Assembly (NCBI GenBank): GCA_013076295.1
Contig: RQOL01000876.1
Location: 6,126,214 to 6,190,213, forward strand
Direction of reading: 5' to 3'
Origin: Sanderia malayensis
Lineage: Eukaryota > Cnidaria > Scyphozoa > Semaeostomeae > Pelagiidae
DNA length: 64,000 nucleotides
The notes below the pieces were generated by a model that worked only from the letters and a program-made list of their open reading frames with translations, was not told the origin of the DNA and did no database searches. Below are positions 10,500 through 21,855 of this stretch, in pieces. Each line of letters opens with the position of its first letter. The first letter of the stretch is position 1. Made by a program: the position numbers and the translations under genes.

Positions 10500-11925
10500 G
10501 AAGGTAATGACTAGGAATGATTAGCTAGAATGGAGTAGTCATTAATAAGGATTAGTTAGCATTATCCAAGGATTAAGTTCTGTTTATTCGGAAATATCAT
10601 TCAGTCCCTCTCCCGTATCATATTGAATGGAGGAACTTATCTATAAAATCAAGCGAGTTGAGACTCTAGAATTCAGGGATTTAAGAGTTAGTTGGTAATT
10701 ATAAGTAAACATCTAGCCATGAATCAGTATAAATGTGATCAATGTGAATTTTCTTCCAAGTATAAAAGTAATGTTACACGACATGAAGAAGAGATGCACG
10801 AGGAGAGCAGTGAAGAGTCTGACTCAGATGATGAGATAGAAGTTGAAAGTGATCATGATAATGATGAAACTGTCAACACTGATGAGGATCTCCCTTTAGG
10901 GAATGTATGGCCTTCTATGCGTAAGGAAGTGGATGAAGATGAAAACATATTGCAAGTTTTCAAACGTAGATTTTTATATAATAGAAGTTTTGAAAATGTT
11001 GCTGTTGTAACTGCAGTTATAGCAACGATGCAAAAAGCACAGAGGGAAGATGATATGGATATGCAAGAGGCCTTAGATTATGCTATTGAGAAAAAAAAAT
11101 ATCTCATCATACGTCAAGCAAAGAATGACGAAGAAGAGGAAGCTAGTGATTCTGAGGATGCTGCTGTGAATGAACTTGTATTTAATAGTACTCCAGCATT
11201 TCCATATAGTAGGATATAACAATGCTTATAAAAAGGTTTAGATATTATTGTTTGCTAATGCAGAAAATGGTCTCTTTTTCATGGCGTCTTTCTTCTTGAA
11301 ACGTGTTAAAATAGTTTCTTCAACAGCTTGCACATTTTGTTTTGAATAATGTCCATTTCAAGTTTTGTTTTAAAGTGACTCGAAATCTTGGCTATCACAG
11401 CCAATCAGATTGCAGAGATTTTCTGTTTCTACAAAAATCTTTCAATGTGACGTCAGAGGATTTCCCCTCGGAAAAGTTCTAGAAATTTCTGATTTCCCAT
11501 TTCTCATGACAGAGATTTGACGCGTACATTCGAACGTCGCATTCGAAAGTTTCTGATTGGTTCTTTGAATTCAATCTCGAGCCGAGAAAATGAATTTGCC
11601 AGTTCTTCGATATTTTTGTGTTTTCTTGCGATTTATTTAACAAACTCTTATCATCTTATAAGTGCATGAAAAATATGAAACAATTCATTCAATATAACCA
11701 AGAGATTTTCTTTTTATTGCTGTAAAAATCTTTTTCATAAACAAAACAGTTTTTTAGTTATTAAGCTTTTTATGGGTTTTTTATCAGCTTTGGCGATGTT
11801 TTGCAACTTCAAGCTAACTTTCTACAACCTGTCGTTTTCGATTATTTTTTTACTGTTCATGCTCTTTTCAATTCTCAAAGATTCTCGCGCATGCGTAATC
11901 CTAACACATTCTACTGCGCATGCGT
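10500..11925 (+). repeat. Right arm of fold-back element
   Basis: About 1.43 kb, complementary to the left arm. It has the intact zinc-finger gene and about 150 bp absent from the left arm. Confidence 0.85.
10719..11219 (+). CDS. Single C2H2 zinc-finger protein with long acidic region
   Basis: The ORF is open from 10692. The Met at 10719 (MNQYKCDQC) is preferred because the finger begins right after it, giving 166 residues; the upstream Met would give 175. Residues 5-25 form one C2H2 finger with spacing C-x2-C-x12-H-x4-H (KCDQCEFSSKYKSNVTRHEE, then the second His). An acidic Ser/Asp/Glu stretch follows. The middle holds a more ordinary segment (NILQVFKRRFLYNRSF, TAVIATMQKAQREDD, EALDYAIEKKKYLIIRQA) and there is a second acidic patch near the end. 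It is probably nuclear and DNA- or RNA-binding. It may be a captured host gene or an element-encoded protein; I do not recognise the family. Confidence 0.6.
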   Translation: MNQYKCDQCEFSSKYKSNVTRHEEEMHEESSEESDSDDEIEVESDHDNDETVNTDEDLPLGNVWPSMRKEVDEDENILQVFKRRFLYNRSFENVAVVTAVIATMQKAQREDDMDMQEALDYAIEKKKYLIIRQAKNDEEEEASDSEDAAVNELVFNSTPAFPYSRI

Positions 11926-11945
11926 GGGCCAGGTGGGCCAGGACC

Positions 11946-12535
11946 AGCATGCTGACGGCTTTTCGAAATCTCGGCGTCCCCCTAGCTTTCCCCAAAACAC
12001 AAGGGCCGTCCACGGTCCTCGAATTTCTAGAGATTATATTGGACTCTAATATCATGCAAGCCCGCCTCCCGACAACAAGATATCTCGCCTTCGTCACGAA
12101 CTTAACCTGTGGACATCTAAGCACACCGCTACCCTCAAACAATTACAATCTTTGATCGGTCTGCTTAATTTTGCAAGCAAGGTTACCCCCCCCCCCCCCC
12201 CCCGGTCGCGTGTGTTTCTGTAACGCATTATCAACCTTAGGTTGGTGTTTCGAAAAACAATCCTCACATTCGACTTAATCAGGAGTTCCACAAAGACATT
12301 GAGATGTTATATTACACTGATTACACTATACGCTACCATATACTTTTCCTTTTGTAATTTTTTTTATTTTGTTTCGTCTATGGGGATTACGCGGAGCGTA
12401 ATTTGTGGCAGCAAATGCTCGCTCCATCCTTAGCTCTCACCTTTCATAGACTCACCAAATTACACTTTACAAAGGGGGGATCAGATATTGAATATAAGAC
12501 CCCCCGCGTAGGGCTGATGAGACGTTTGCTGCCAT
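11946..12535 (+). pseudogene. DIRS-like RT thumb / RNase H region, element 1
   Basis: Continuation of the DIRS-type RT after the fold-back element: MLTAFRNLGVPLAF, TQGPSTVLEFLEIILDSNI and QSLIGLLNFA appear in changing frames. A poly-C run and further frameshifts follow, with traces of the downstream domain (RNLWQQ-like) to about 12530. The same segment at 21590-21850 shows the arrangement before the fold-back insertion. Confidence 0.6.
12186..12203 (+). repeat. Poly-C tract inside DIRS-like RT
   Basis: An uninterrupted run of 18 C residues between ggtta and ggtcgcg. The sibling copy at 21827-21839 has 13. The flanking codons suggest that a short Thr-Pro-Gly coding segment expanded. Confidence 0.9.
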
Positions 12536-12655
12536 GAACCATTTCCGCGTACTCCCACATAAAACTTGTGTTGTTTTTCTTGTATTCTGTCTCCACTGCC
12601 AAATGCTAAAGATAAGTTCGCTTCCAACTACACTTGGGGCGGAAAAAGGATTAAC

Positions 12656-15089
12656 TAATTTTATTAAATGCTGCTGAGGAAGTTGCAGCTCAAAAATTGA
12701 CCAGGGCGACAAGGAAAAATCAAAGCATATAGCGCTTGTGAGGAACAAAAATGGCCTTAAAATAGCTTTTTTAAACATCGTGTTCGTGAGAAAAAAAGGA
12801 CATGAACTGAATCTGCTGCTTCACAATCGTGAAATTTACATCATAGGTCTCAGTGAAACGAGGTTGGATGAAAGGATAAGCGATTATGAGGCCTCGATTC
12901 CTGGCTACCACATTATCAGAAACGACCGTAATATAAACGGTGCTGGGTAGCTATTTACATTAAAGACACCGTACCTAGTCCGGTAATGAAGTACAAATGC
13001 GACGATTTAGAACGTTTATGCTTGGAAATTATGCAAAACATTCCAAACCATTTTTCCTAGCATGCTGGTATCGACCCCCAGAATCTGGGAATGATACAAG
13101 AAGCTTTGAAAACATAAGAAGCCTTTTATCCATTCTGGATGAAGAAGAAAAGGAAATAATCCTTATCGGTGATGCAAACTGTGACTTTAAAAACAACACC
13201 AAACACCCAAATACAAATGCCTCAGAAGTATCCACAGAGAACTTCATCTGACTCAATTAGTCAAGGATTATACAAGAGTAGCAATTGTACAAGCTGGCGA
13301 AAATAACACCAGAACAACGAAAAGCTTGATAGACCATTTCTCTTGTAACAAACCTAACTTAATTATCAAACGTGATGTACTAGAAACAGGAATGGTAGAT
13401 CATTACTTGGTTTATGGGATAAGAAAAATAGGAACAAAAAAGCTACAATGGAAGAACCCAAAATATGTGGAGACCAGGAACCTTAAAAAATATAACAAAC
13501 TCGCGTTTCAATATGATCTGCAAAAAAATAACTGGGAGCAAATTCTCTTCCCCTTATATCATGAACCAAGTGAAATGGTTCTGTCACGCCCTCCAAGATA
13601 GCTCGGTATCCCTTTGGCGAGCAGATAAACCTCAGATAAACTCGCACGCAAATGTTTATCCGCAATGATTATAATGGTAACTGAAAACAAAAATACAAAT
13701 TCCAAGGCAACAATTTAGATTAATAACAACAACAATGAAATACTCTATAAATGTAGGAGAAAGTACAAGCTATCGATAACAACACAAAAAGCATGAATAT
13801 TGAAAGAGCGATCAGTTTAGTCTGTGATTAATTGATAAATTTCCTCAGCGTTATATAACAAAACAAAACAAAACAAATATTACTTTAGAATAAGGATAAA
13901 GTCACTCACAAAAGCTCTTAATCCTGGAAGCTGCACATTAATCAGTCTAAAACATTCCAATTCGTAGCGTGAACAGTCGTAAATGGCGGCGTAAAAGCAA
14001 ACGAAAAACTAACAAAAACTCAAGGTTGGTGGAAAACTCGTGATGAAGTTATTTTGGGTAAATTCCCTTTGACCGAGGGGAAATCCCTTATTTAACTTCG
14101 ACACTGTCACATGACAGGTTCAATTATTTCAAGAAATATTTGAGTCAAATTTGGAAATTTATGCACCGCTTAGAAAAATTCGGGTACGTGATGAACATGC
14201 TCCATGGTTATCTCCGTCACTAAGAGATTTGATAAGAAAGAGAAACCGAGCAAAATGGAAAGCTGTAGGGAAGCCCGAGCTATGGCCTGAGTACAAACTG
14301 TTGCGTAATGAAACTACTAATGAAGTAAACAAAGCAATAGAAGGCTATTACAATGGGTGATAGATGAAGACGAAGGTAAACCTGAGAAAATGTGCAAGAC
14401 CATAAATAAAGTCTTGGATAAGACGAAGCATATGAAATCGATTAAGAGTCTAAAGGCAAACAATAAGATAAGAACTGAGAATCGGGAAATAGCAAATGCC
14501 TTCAATGGTCACTTCGTTACGGTTGTACCTGAAATTGCTCAAAAGTAGAAAGTAAAGTAGGTGATGATCCAATCAAACACATAAAACAAAACATCCAAAC
14601 TAGATTTTCGTTCAAAGAAATAACCTTGGATCGCGTTTTGCTCTCACTACAGCAGCTAAAATGGCAAGGCAAGTGGACCGGATAAAGTACCTACCACGTT
14701 TGTCAAAGATGCATCTGAGCAAATCGCTTTACCTTTAGCAATGATCTTCAAAGTCTCTCTAGATAATGGTATATTCCTGAACTGTGGAAATTAGCGAGGG
14801 TAGCACCGACTTATAAATCAAGAGCGAGAGATGATGAAAATAATTATAGACCAATCTCTGTTCTTAGCATATTTTCTCGAATTTTTGAAAAAAATCACTC
14901 ATGATCAGCTTTTCGAGTAGCTGTCTTGATGTAAATAACACCCTTACTAAAAAAAAAATCAACAATATGCCTTTCGGAAATTTCATTCGACGATTACTTC
15001 AATGTTTGGCAGTAAAAATGGTTGTTTGCAAAATGTCGACAATCGGAATGTCAACATGACTTTATTTCTTGACCTAAAACATTATTGAT
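12656..15089 (+). pseudogene. LINE-B ORF2 remnant, unit U2
   Basis: From the leader after the DIRS insertion, ORF2 shows the endonuclease motifs IIGLSETRLDERIS, ILIGDANCD and MVDHYLVYG in broken frames. It is split by the solo LTR at 13582-14116 and resumes with APWLSPSLRDLIRKRN. It ends in the RT finger region at the hairpin. Stops and frameshifts are frequent. Confidence 0.8.
13582..14116. mobile_element. Solo LTR, 535 bp, with GGTTC target duplication
   Basis: The insertion begins TGTCACG and ends CATGACA, giving TG...CA ends with a TGTCA/TGACA inverted pair. It is flanked by GGTTC at 13577-13581 and 14117-14121. The uninterrupted sequence is visible in all siblings (for example 28676-28690). 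No internal coding region remains, as expected after LTR-LTR recombination. Orientation was not determined. Confidence 0.8.
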
Positions 15090-15094
15090 TATTC

Positions 15095-15156
15095 AACAAT
15101 AGATTATTGATCGAACAATAGATCATTCAATAATCTATTGTTCCATCACCGGTGAT
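15095..15156. repeat. Hairpin plus 12-bp palindrome, unit U2
   Basis: Same structure as in U1: perfect 16-bp arms at 15095-15110 and 15127-15142, then ATCACCGGTGAT. Confidence 0.9.
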
Positions 15157-15752
15157 GATTGGTTGTTTTTGCGCTATACCGATCATTCACCTCTTTTCTG
15201 ATTGGCCAATTTCGATCCTCTTCTGGGTATAATAATTTGTTAGGTTTTCATTTTCGTTCTCCTTCTGACGTACTATTCCGATGAGTGTCAGACGAAAAAC
15301 TTTAGTGGTTATTATGTTTCAAAGCAATTTTGATTTACATTATGATTTCAGTCATCATTTTGCAGTTTGACCATTCGGTTGGTACTGCCTGATGTACCGG
15401 CCCCACAATTTGCACGGCAAATCGGGACAATCGAACGTAAAAGCTTATTCATACTCAAGCAACCCTGGCCGGTAGGCTAACCGCCCAATTTCTTGAGATA
15501 ACATTAAATATTTTAAAATTAACACCTTATTTGGTAATTATTCTCGGACCGTCCACGGGCCATTTCGTCCGGGTGCCAATTTGCGGTTTTCACCCATTTT
15601 ATAATGTTTTGTCTTTAACCAAACCCAGTGCCCTTCCTTGTAATGAATAGCGCAAAGATTACGATTGTAATGTTGCTGCATTTGAACTTTACTTATTTCC
15701 AGTCCTTCAATTGCATGAATATAAATATCGTCTATTGTAACGCAAAGTTCCT

Positions 15753-16131
15753 TTAGAGGTACTCACTTGGAGAGATATGATCAAACCGCTCATGGCGACC
15801 ATTTTGAAAAACAACGTTTTCAGGTAAAGCAGCTGATCTGCCAAATATAACATTGTAGGGCACGCAATTTGTAGCTTTACTGATTGTAGTATTTAAAGCA
15901 AAAATAAGTTGATGGAGAATTTTGCGCCATTGAGTCTGTTGAATACGACGATGCAAGAAAACTGATCTTAACATGTCTTTGACAGTGCGCATGTTCCTCT
16001 CGGCAAAGGCATTGCCTTGGCTGTGATACGCTGATGATGTTCTTTTTTCGATGCCAGCGTCGTACAAATGTGCCGTCAACGTTAGAGCCTTGATCGGAAA
16101 GTAAATACAAAGGAATGCAGTTCACATACAT
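15753..16131 (-). pseudogene. Integrase core fragment, unit U2
   Basis: Same frameshifted rve core as U1, with SDQGSNVDG and SAYHSQGNAFAERN in two frames. This copy has Gly to Ala beside the catalytic Glu segment (GNAFAE instead of GNGFAE). Confidence 0.8.
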
Positions 16132-16149
16132 CCAATTGTGGTAAATCCA

Positions 16150-17590
16150 AAAGGAACAGGTTCAAACGTTCACTTTTGATTTGGAATGAGGCTACCAAGT
16201 ATGATATCACTTTGCAAATTTTTCATTGGATAAAATGTAAACTTGTTGAAACAATAAACATAATGACGTGCCATACTAGACGCTGGTCAGCGCAAGACCA
16301 CGAGCACGATTACGCACGGTGAGGGGGCATTTTTGACTTGTTGTTGGAAGCATCAGGTGAAAAGAAGAACGTTTTCTAGCTGTATGCTTATGCAACTAAT
16401 ACAACAATTATATTACTTCATTTTTTTGGAAAATGCAAGTTTGAGAAATTTGATGAAACAAGATCGAAGATTGATATCACAATGTTTGCTTGATTGGTTT
16501 CAAAACCAATGTTTTTTTATTTTACTGCCTTCAATCCTGAAAATTAAATCCAAGGTTTTTTATCATTTATGTCGAAGAGTTAAAAAACGTGAATAGTCAA
16601 TAAAATTAGTTATTGTTTTTTGTTCAAGCTCAACTTTTAGGCTCGCAAGTTTGACTTTTAATTGATATTACTTTCTTCGCTTTCTGGATAATACAGTGAA
16701 ATGAAGCCATCTGTCGCGAGTCACCTCAAGGTTCCTTTGATTAGGGTTTGCTACAAAAACAGGTTGTTTCTCTATATTTGATATATTTGAATGTTGTCAT
16801 TTGTGTTTGACATTTCTTATTGACATTTACGTTTCATAGCTGGATATTGGAATTTCAGCAAAAATACATTTCAGCAAATTATTCTTTATCAAGAGAAGGT
16901 GTACGCTCAGTTTGAAGATCAACGATAAAGATCAAAGATCTCTTCTGTTTGCATGCATTCATTTTAATAAACTTTTCCCCACGACAAGAAAGCCACTCCT
17001 GTGTTCTTGTCGAAATAAAAATGGCCTTTTGGGGCCTTCTCGATTCGGGCCACGAATAAATGTTAATAACCAGCAGATAAACCAACCAAATGGCGTTTTC
17101 TCAATGCTTCTGAAACGTCTAACTGCACTGCAGCAAAGATTACCGCCATTGATGAATTTACAATAAAGCCAACATGCGGCTAAACGGAGGAGGATTTAAG
17201 GCCACGCGCAGGCTAGAATGCGACAAAAATTTTCAGATAAAAACAAACATACATCTTCACAACATTTTTACTCGAGAAGGACTCGTTCCGCTACGCAGCA
17301 GCAACAACAGCAAACGGCTTTGAACATCTAGTGATAGCCATAGGTTGACTATACATACCTAACGTTCAATAAACTTTGAGGAATTTTTAATTCAACTTAA
17401 CAGCTCCTCGACATAGCAAGCCCTTAATGGCAATATATAATAATCCGAACCTACGTAAAACGGGCGGTACGTGTCAAATCAAAACAAACTCATGTAGAAA
17501 TGTTGGTCGTAATAATTAAAAAGTGAACGTGAGTAAGGTACATGAATTTGCAATCAGCTATTTAACTACATGTTGTTCATGCACTACACA
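16150..17590. other. Non-coding interval of U2
   Basis: Sequence homologous to 3950-4960 of U1 plus about 300 bp that U1 has lost (near 16550-16960). I see no supportable gene. The right end is the precursor gene's 3' flank. The future hairpin site at about 17330-17375 has only the right arm (catacctaacgttc). Confidence 0.5.
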
Positions 17591-17599
17591 GCAGCCAAT

Positions 17600-18383
17600 C
17601 TATTTTCCCCAGCGTCTGAAGCTAAATCTTCTGAAGCGGTATCTTCTGTAGCTGATGCGTCTGAAGTGATATCTTCTGTAGCTGATGCGTCTGAAGCGAT
17701 ATCTTCTGTAGCTGATGCGCCTGAAGCGATATCTTCTGTAGCTGATGCGCCTGAAGCTAACACGTCTCAAGCGAACACGTCTGAAGCTAACTCGTCTGAA
17801 GCTGACACGCCTGAAGCTGACACGTCTGAAGCTAACACGTCTGAAGCTGACACGTCTGAAGAAGGGTTTTGGGTCTGCTTGCTCGGGCAAATCTTCATTT
17901 GGATCTCCTGGCAGAACCAATGGTCAAATATTTAGTTAACGCAACGTTAATTGCGCTCATCAAATTTAAATATTGAATTATAGAATTGACTTACTGTTTT
18001 CTATTTCAGTCTCATCTTCATCCTCACTTGGCTCTTCCGACTCATCAGCATCGGACTCAGATTCTGGATCAGCATCGGACTGAGATCCTGGACCAGCATC
18101 AACAGCGCAATCAGATTCAGCATCGGATTCGGCATCAGGGGCTTCTTTTGCTTGATCTTGCTGTTCCTCTGCCGCACCTACAAGATAAAACAACATTTCA
18201 TCGAACTTTTCCGCCCAACGTATCTATCATACAAGTCAATAGCTATGATAATATACAAAACAAATATAGTACAGTTGACGATTTTATGAAAAGGCGATAG
18301 AGAAAGATTAATAACGCCGTAAATTTACCGAGTTGGCAGAAAACCAATCCGAGCACAAGGATTGCCAAGAAAATTGACTGCAT
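17600..18383 (-). CDS. Secreted repeat precursor, copy 2 (17 cationic pentads)
   Basis: Exons 18329-18383, 17995-18177 and 17600-17907 join to about 181 residues, with GTAAAT and GTAAGT donors and TTGTAG and CTGCCAG acceptors. Exon 1 gives a signal peptide beginning MQSIFLAILVL. Exon 2 is the acidic pro-region, here with one Cys (ESDCAVD). Exon 3 opens ...EQADPKPFF and then runs 17 pentads (RRVSF, RRVRL, RRISY, RRYRF, RRYHF, RRFSF) before RRWGK-stop. This is the longest cationic tract of the set. The signal/acidic-pro/cationic-tail layout is typical of antimicrobial or neuropeptide prepropeptides. This is a resemblance of architecture, not homology. Confidence 0.7.
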
Positions 18384-19011
18384 TTTCAGCTTGAATGAGC
18401 CACAAACCAATCTGTCACTTTAAATGAAAAGAAAAAATTATACATAAATTGTACTGCACATTAAATCGTGCAGACGAAGAGCTATTTAACTAGTTCAATT
18501 TTTTGTAAAAAATTGCAAACCTGTGTGCAGTAAAACTATGCTTTCACCGAAACTATTATTGGAGTGACTTGATTGGCAATGTGCAGTGAAATTTATGTGG
18601 CACTAAACAATAGAAAATTCCAATCGTCGTTGGAATAACAGAGGAAGAACTTCCCAGAGCTTCTCTCTCAAAACAAAGCAGCTACCAAGTGACAATTATA
18701 CAAACAAGTGCAAGCATAATTTCATTTGTTGCCTCTTTGATGTAAAATCAAACCCTTTTTCTCCTACCCTTTGTTCGAAGGAAGTATTTTTTCTCTTTAT
18801 GAGAGAGGAAGATTTGGTAAGAACGTCTTTGTTAGTAACAATGGGAAATTTCATTAGCCGCATTGTTGATCATCATTGAAATCCGCACAGAGTTGATTAA
18901 CAAAGCCATGAACAACAAGCAAAGCAAAGGTAAAACACATAACTCCATCGCTGCAGAAAAGCAAAACATTCTAAGAAGAAAAAAGCGAACAACAATCCAT
19001 CACAGACTGCC

Positions 19012-19500
19012 ATGGCAACAACCAGGCACCCCACAAGAAAAACAAAGGTGACAATTGTTGAAGACTCGCAACTCCTGAGAATTAATGAGGAGAAAAATTA
19101 ACAATGACAAGCACTATCAAGTTGAAATACGAGCACAATCAGAAATGAAAATCAAGCAAGCGGTGAACAAGGCTTGTAAAACCGATAGTGACGTCATAAT
19201 TGTACACGCTGCAACTAACGACTTGAGATCATCAGCGCCAGAAAAACTTGTGTTAGAAATCACGAACACATTGAAATCCATCCAAGAAAAGAACCCCACA
19301 TCAAAGATAGCTTTCTCCTCCATATTCAGACGACAAGACAAAGAGCTGAATGCGAAAGCCACAAAACTGGACAAGATGCTCGAAGAAGAACTGATGATCA
19401 ATGGATTTGACATTAATGATAATAATAACATTCTTTTTCAATTTTAGCTCACGGCGGTCTACACATCAACCAGCGCGGAGCGCGCAAATTTGCAGGTATT
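19012..19500 (+). pseudogene. LINE-B ORF1, SGNH-esterase-like, unit U3
   Basis: Same layout as U2, with the SEMKIKQAV variant, the HAATNDLRSS block and a frameshift near 19092. The block I nucleophile is changed here (VEDSQ instead of VGDSQ). Confidence 0.65.
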
Positions 19501-19866
19501 TTAATTCTCAATTCCTGCCTGTCATGAATTGTTGTTAACAATTTTGTAGCCCCCAGATAAATTAATTAACGTTTAGGTGACAAGAAGCCAAATCAATGGC
19601 GGGGCGCTACTATCTATGCGAAAAGGACTTAACATGTTATAGCATAGGAACGCGAATACGGCATACGTCAATTCTCTTTAACCAATAAGAATACGGCAAA
19701 CACACTCGTGACTCACACCTAGCATTCAGAACAAATCATATGTTTTTCTGATTCTCCCCTCACTTGAATTGCGTGTTCCGTGCTAGAGACACACGAACTC
19801 GAATTCTTATTCAAGACAAAATTTACCAACTTTTGAACGACAAGATTATTATTTACCGTTACTATT

Positions 19867-20250
19867 ATGCTGAAAGCAAGTGTCAGTATAGAACGACGTA
19901 GTCGTCGAAGTACGACAATGGCTTCGACCATGGCGTCGACCACTAGCTCTCACAACGTGCACACAGAACCAACTTCGTCACAAGTCATTGCCGAATCACC
20001 CTCCCAGCTGTCAGAAGAGCACATCCAGCAAATCAAAGCAATCGTGGAACACTCGATTGAAACCAGTCTGTCCAGAGTCGCACAAGAAGCAGCTAAAGTC
20101 GCTGTTGAGCTCGCACTGACCAACCGATCATCTCCAACAACCGCACTTCAGCACACAAACGAAACACAGCCGTCCACTGAACGCCGATCATCACCGATCC
20201 CAAGCCATGGATGCAGGTTTTTACGCCCGAAATCCCAAGTGCTTACGTGA
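19867..20250 (+). pseudogene. DIRS-like gag-type ORF, element 2
   Basis: A 127-codon frame almost identical to 7091-7474, starting MLKASVSIERRSRRS. The downstream continuation is frameshifted in the same way. Confidence 0.5.
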
Positions 20251-20397
20251 GAAGCATTCAAGGGGGGTGAGTTTTTTTTTGATATTTCTAACTGCTCCCT
20301 GAAAATGTGTCCCAGCTGGAAAATTCATGTCTTGATTATAACAGCGGAGGTGCCCAATGCCGAGCTCAGTTATGCCTCCCTCTACACTGCATATATG

Positions 20398-20658
20398 CAC
20401 CCACTCTACAGACTTTCAAAAAGAGGCTCAAATGCAGAGAGCTTCCTTTTTAGAGTACTTTTCTTTTCTTTTATGTAGCATCAACTTATTTATAGATTAG
20501 ATTATTTATTATTAGATTATTTATTTCCGAAATTTTGTAAGTAAGTTTTTAATATGTAGTTTTGTAGTTTTTTGCACGGCCCCCTGTAAAGCAGTCTATT
20601 TTGATTGGCGGGGTTACCGTGGGTAAAAAATGTAAAATGAAATGAAATGAAAATGAAA
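20398..20658 (+). mobile_element. 5' truncated LINE fragment with (AAATG)n-type tail
   Basis: Absent from DIRS element 1, where the target reads catatatgtaac. It starts with ORF2 C-terminus-like sequence, HPLYRLSKRGSNAESF, then a 3' UTR and a tail of aaatg/aaaatg words ending at 20658. TATG at 20394-20397 and 20659-20662 is the target duplication. Confidence 0.75.
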
Positions 20659-20768
20659 TATGTAACAAGGCCGAATGTGGCGGATCTCCCCCCGTATAGC
20701 CTGCTCAAAGGATCCAGTACCTTCAATTCAACCTGTCCCCCCAGGAAGCCCGGCCTGATACCATTCAG

Positions 20769-21855
20769 ATGAACAACCCACCAGACGTCCACACCGAATA
20801 TAACTTTTCTACTTCTGAGTATGTCGGTAATTTTGATTGTAATGTTGCTAAAACACCTATATTGATTGATAATTCGTATGATTCGCTTTCCGGCAACCCA
20901 GACCCCCGGTTTGTAGATGACTTATGTAATCAGCTTTGCTATGGAGCTCGTGTCGGTTACGAGGGACCTCGCGTTTTCTAGGGTATTTCGCAGCCTGCCT
21001 ACTGCCTTTGAGCACCCCGATATTGTCTCAAAAAACATCCAGCAGGAAGACGTGCTGGGCCGCATAAGTAGCCCCTTTTCAGCCCCGCCCCATTTCCGAA
21101 GTTTCAAGTTTTGCCTATCGGGCTCGTGCCTAAAAAAACCCAGCTAAATTTCACACTATTTTTACTATCTCACCCCCGACATGGTAGCTCTATCAATTCA
21201 AATATCGACAAAATTTGAATTGATTGAGTTTTTTCTCTACGACCTACGTCACTATTGCCGATCCCATCTCTGCTCTTCGTTCTCTTGGCCAGGGCTCTTA
21301 CATGGCTAAGACTGACATAGAGGCTGTTTTTAGACAAATCCCGGTCCCCCTGACGATTGGGAACACCTTGGTATGAAATGGAAAGGAAAATACTATTTTG
21401 ACAAAGCTATACCCTTCGGCCTTCGAAGTACCCCGTTCATTTTCAAGCCCCTTCCGGACGCCCTGGAATGGAGTCTAACTAATAAATGCGGCATTTCATT
21501 TGTTATTCTTCTCGTAGATGTTTTTTGATCATTGTACCAGCTTTTGCACATGGGACGCCAAATCCAACTGTCAAATCAGTTTGACCAGCATGCTAACGGC
21601 TTTTCGAAATCTCGGCGTCCCCCTAGCCTTCCACAAAACACAAGGGCCGTCCACGGTCCTCGAATTTCTAGAGATTATATTGGACTCTAATATCATGCAA
21701 GCCCGCCTCCCGACAACAAGATATCTCGCCTTCGTCACGAACTTAACCTGTGGACATCTAAGCACACCGCTACTCTCAAACAATTACAATCTTTGATCGG
21801 TCTGCTAAATTTTGCATGCAAGGTTACCCCCCCCCCCCCGGTCGCGTGTTTCTGT
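20769..21855 (+). pseudogene. DIRS-like reverse transcriptase, element 2
   Basis: The same RT blocks as element 1, now contiguous: HPDIVSKNIQQEDVLGRI, LGQGSYMAKTDIEAVF, LGMKWKGKYYFDK, then LTSMLTAFRNLGVPLAF and the VLEFLEIILDSNI block. Multiple frameshifts are present, and a small duplication near 21210 repeats part of the caattcaaat sequence. It ends at the poly-C run and the Gypsy-1 insertion. Confidence 0.65.

Larger units (their letters stand above)
8519..11925. mobile_element. Fold-back element with zinc-finger gene in each arm
   Basis: A giant inverted repeat: the arms at 8519-9782 and 10500-11925 are near-perfect reverse complements flanking a tandem-repeat spacer. The outer ends read CACGCATGCGCAGTAGAAT, a type of terminus seen in many eukaryotic inverted-repeat DNA transposons. 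Compared with the sibling DIRS element (21541-21590), about 23 bp of target (aaatccaactgtcaaatcag region) is replaced and no clean target duplication is visible. No transposase was found, so mobility would need a helper. An inverted duplication of a smaller element is an alternative origin. Confidence 0.75.
6731..12655 (+). mobile_element. DIRS-like retroelement 1, decayed and interrupted
   Basis: A block inserted between ggtattttaatt and aattttattaaatg of LINE-B; units U4 and U7 show the same site uninterrupted. It contains a 5' leader, a gag-like ORF and RT segments typical of DIRS-type tyrosine-recombinase retroelements. No recombinase domain was seen, so the 3' end is missing. It is split at the RT by the fold-back element at 8519-11925. 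The same insertion at the same place occurs in U3 (19507-27756), so it predates the U2/U3 duplication. Confidence 0.7.
5761..18420. repeat. Array unit U2 (with DIRS, fold-back and solo-LTR insertions)
   Basis: Second unit, 12.66 kb between precursor start codons. Subtracting the DIRS/fold-back insertion (6731-12655) and the solo LTR with its duplication leaves about 6.20 kb, the standard unit length. It is closest to U3, with which it shares the DIRS-like insertion at an identical position. Confidence 0.85.
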
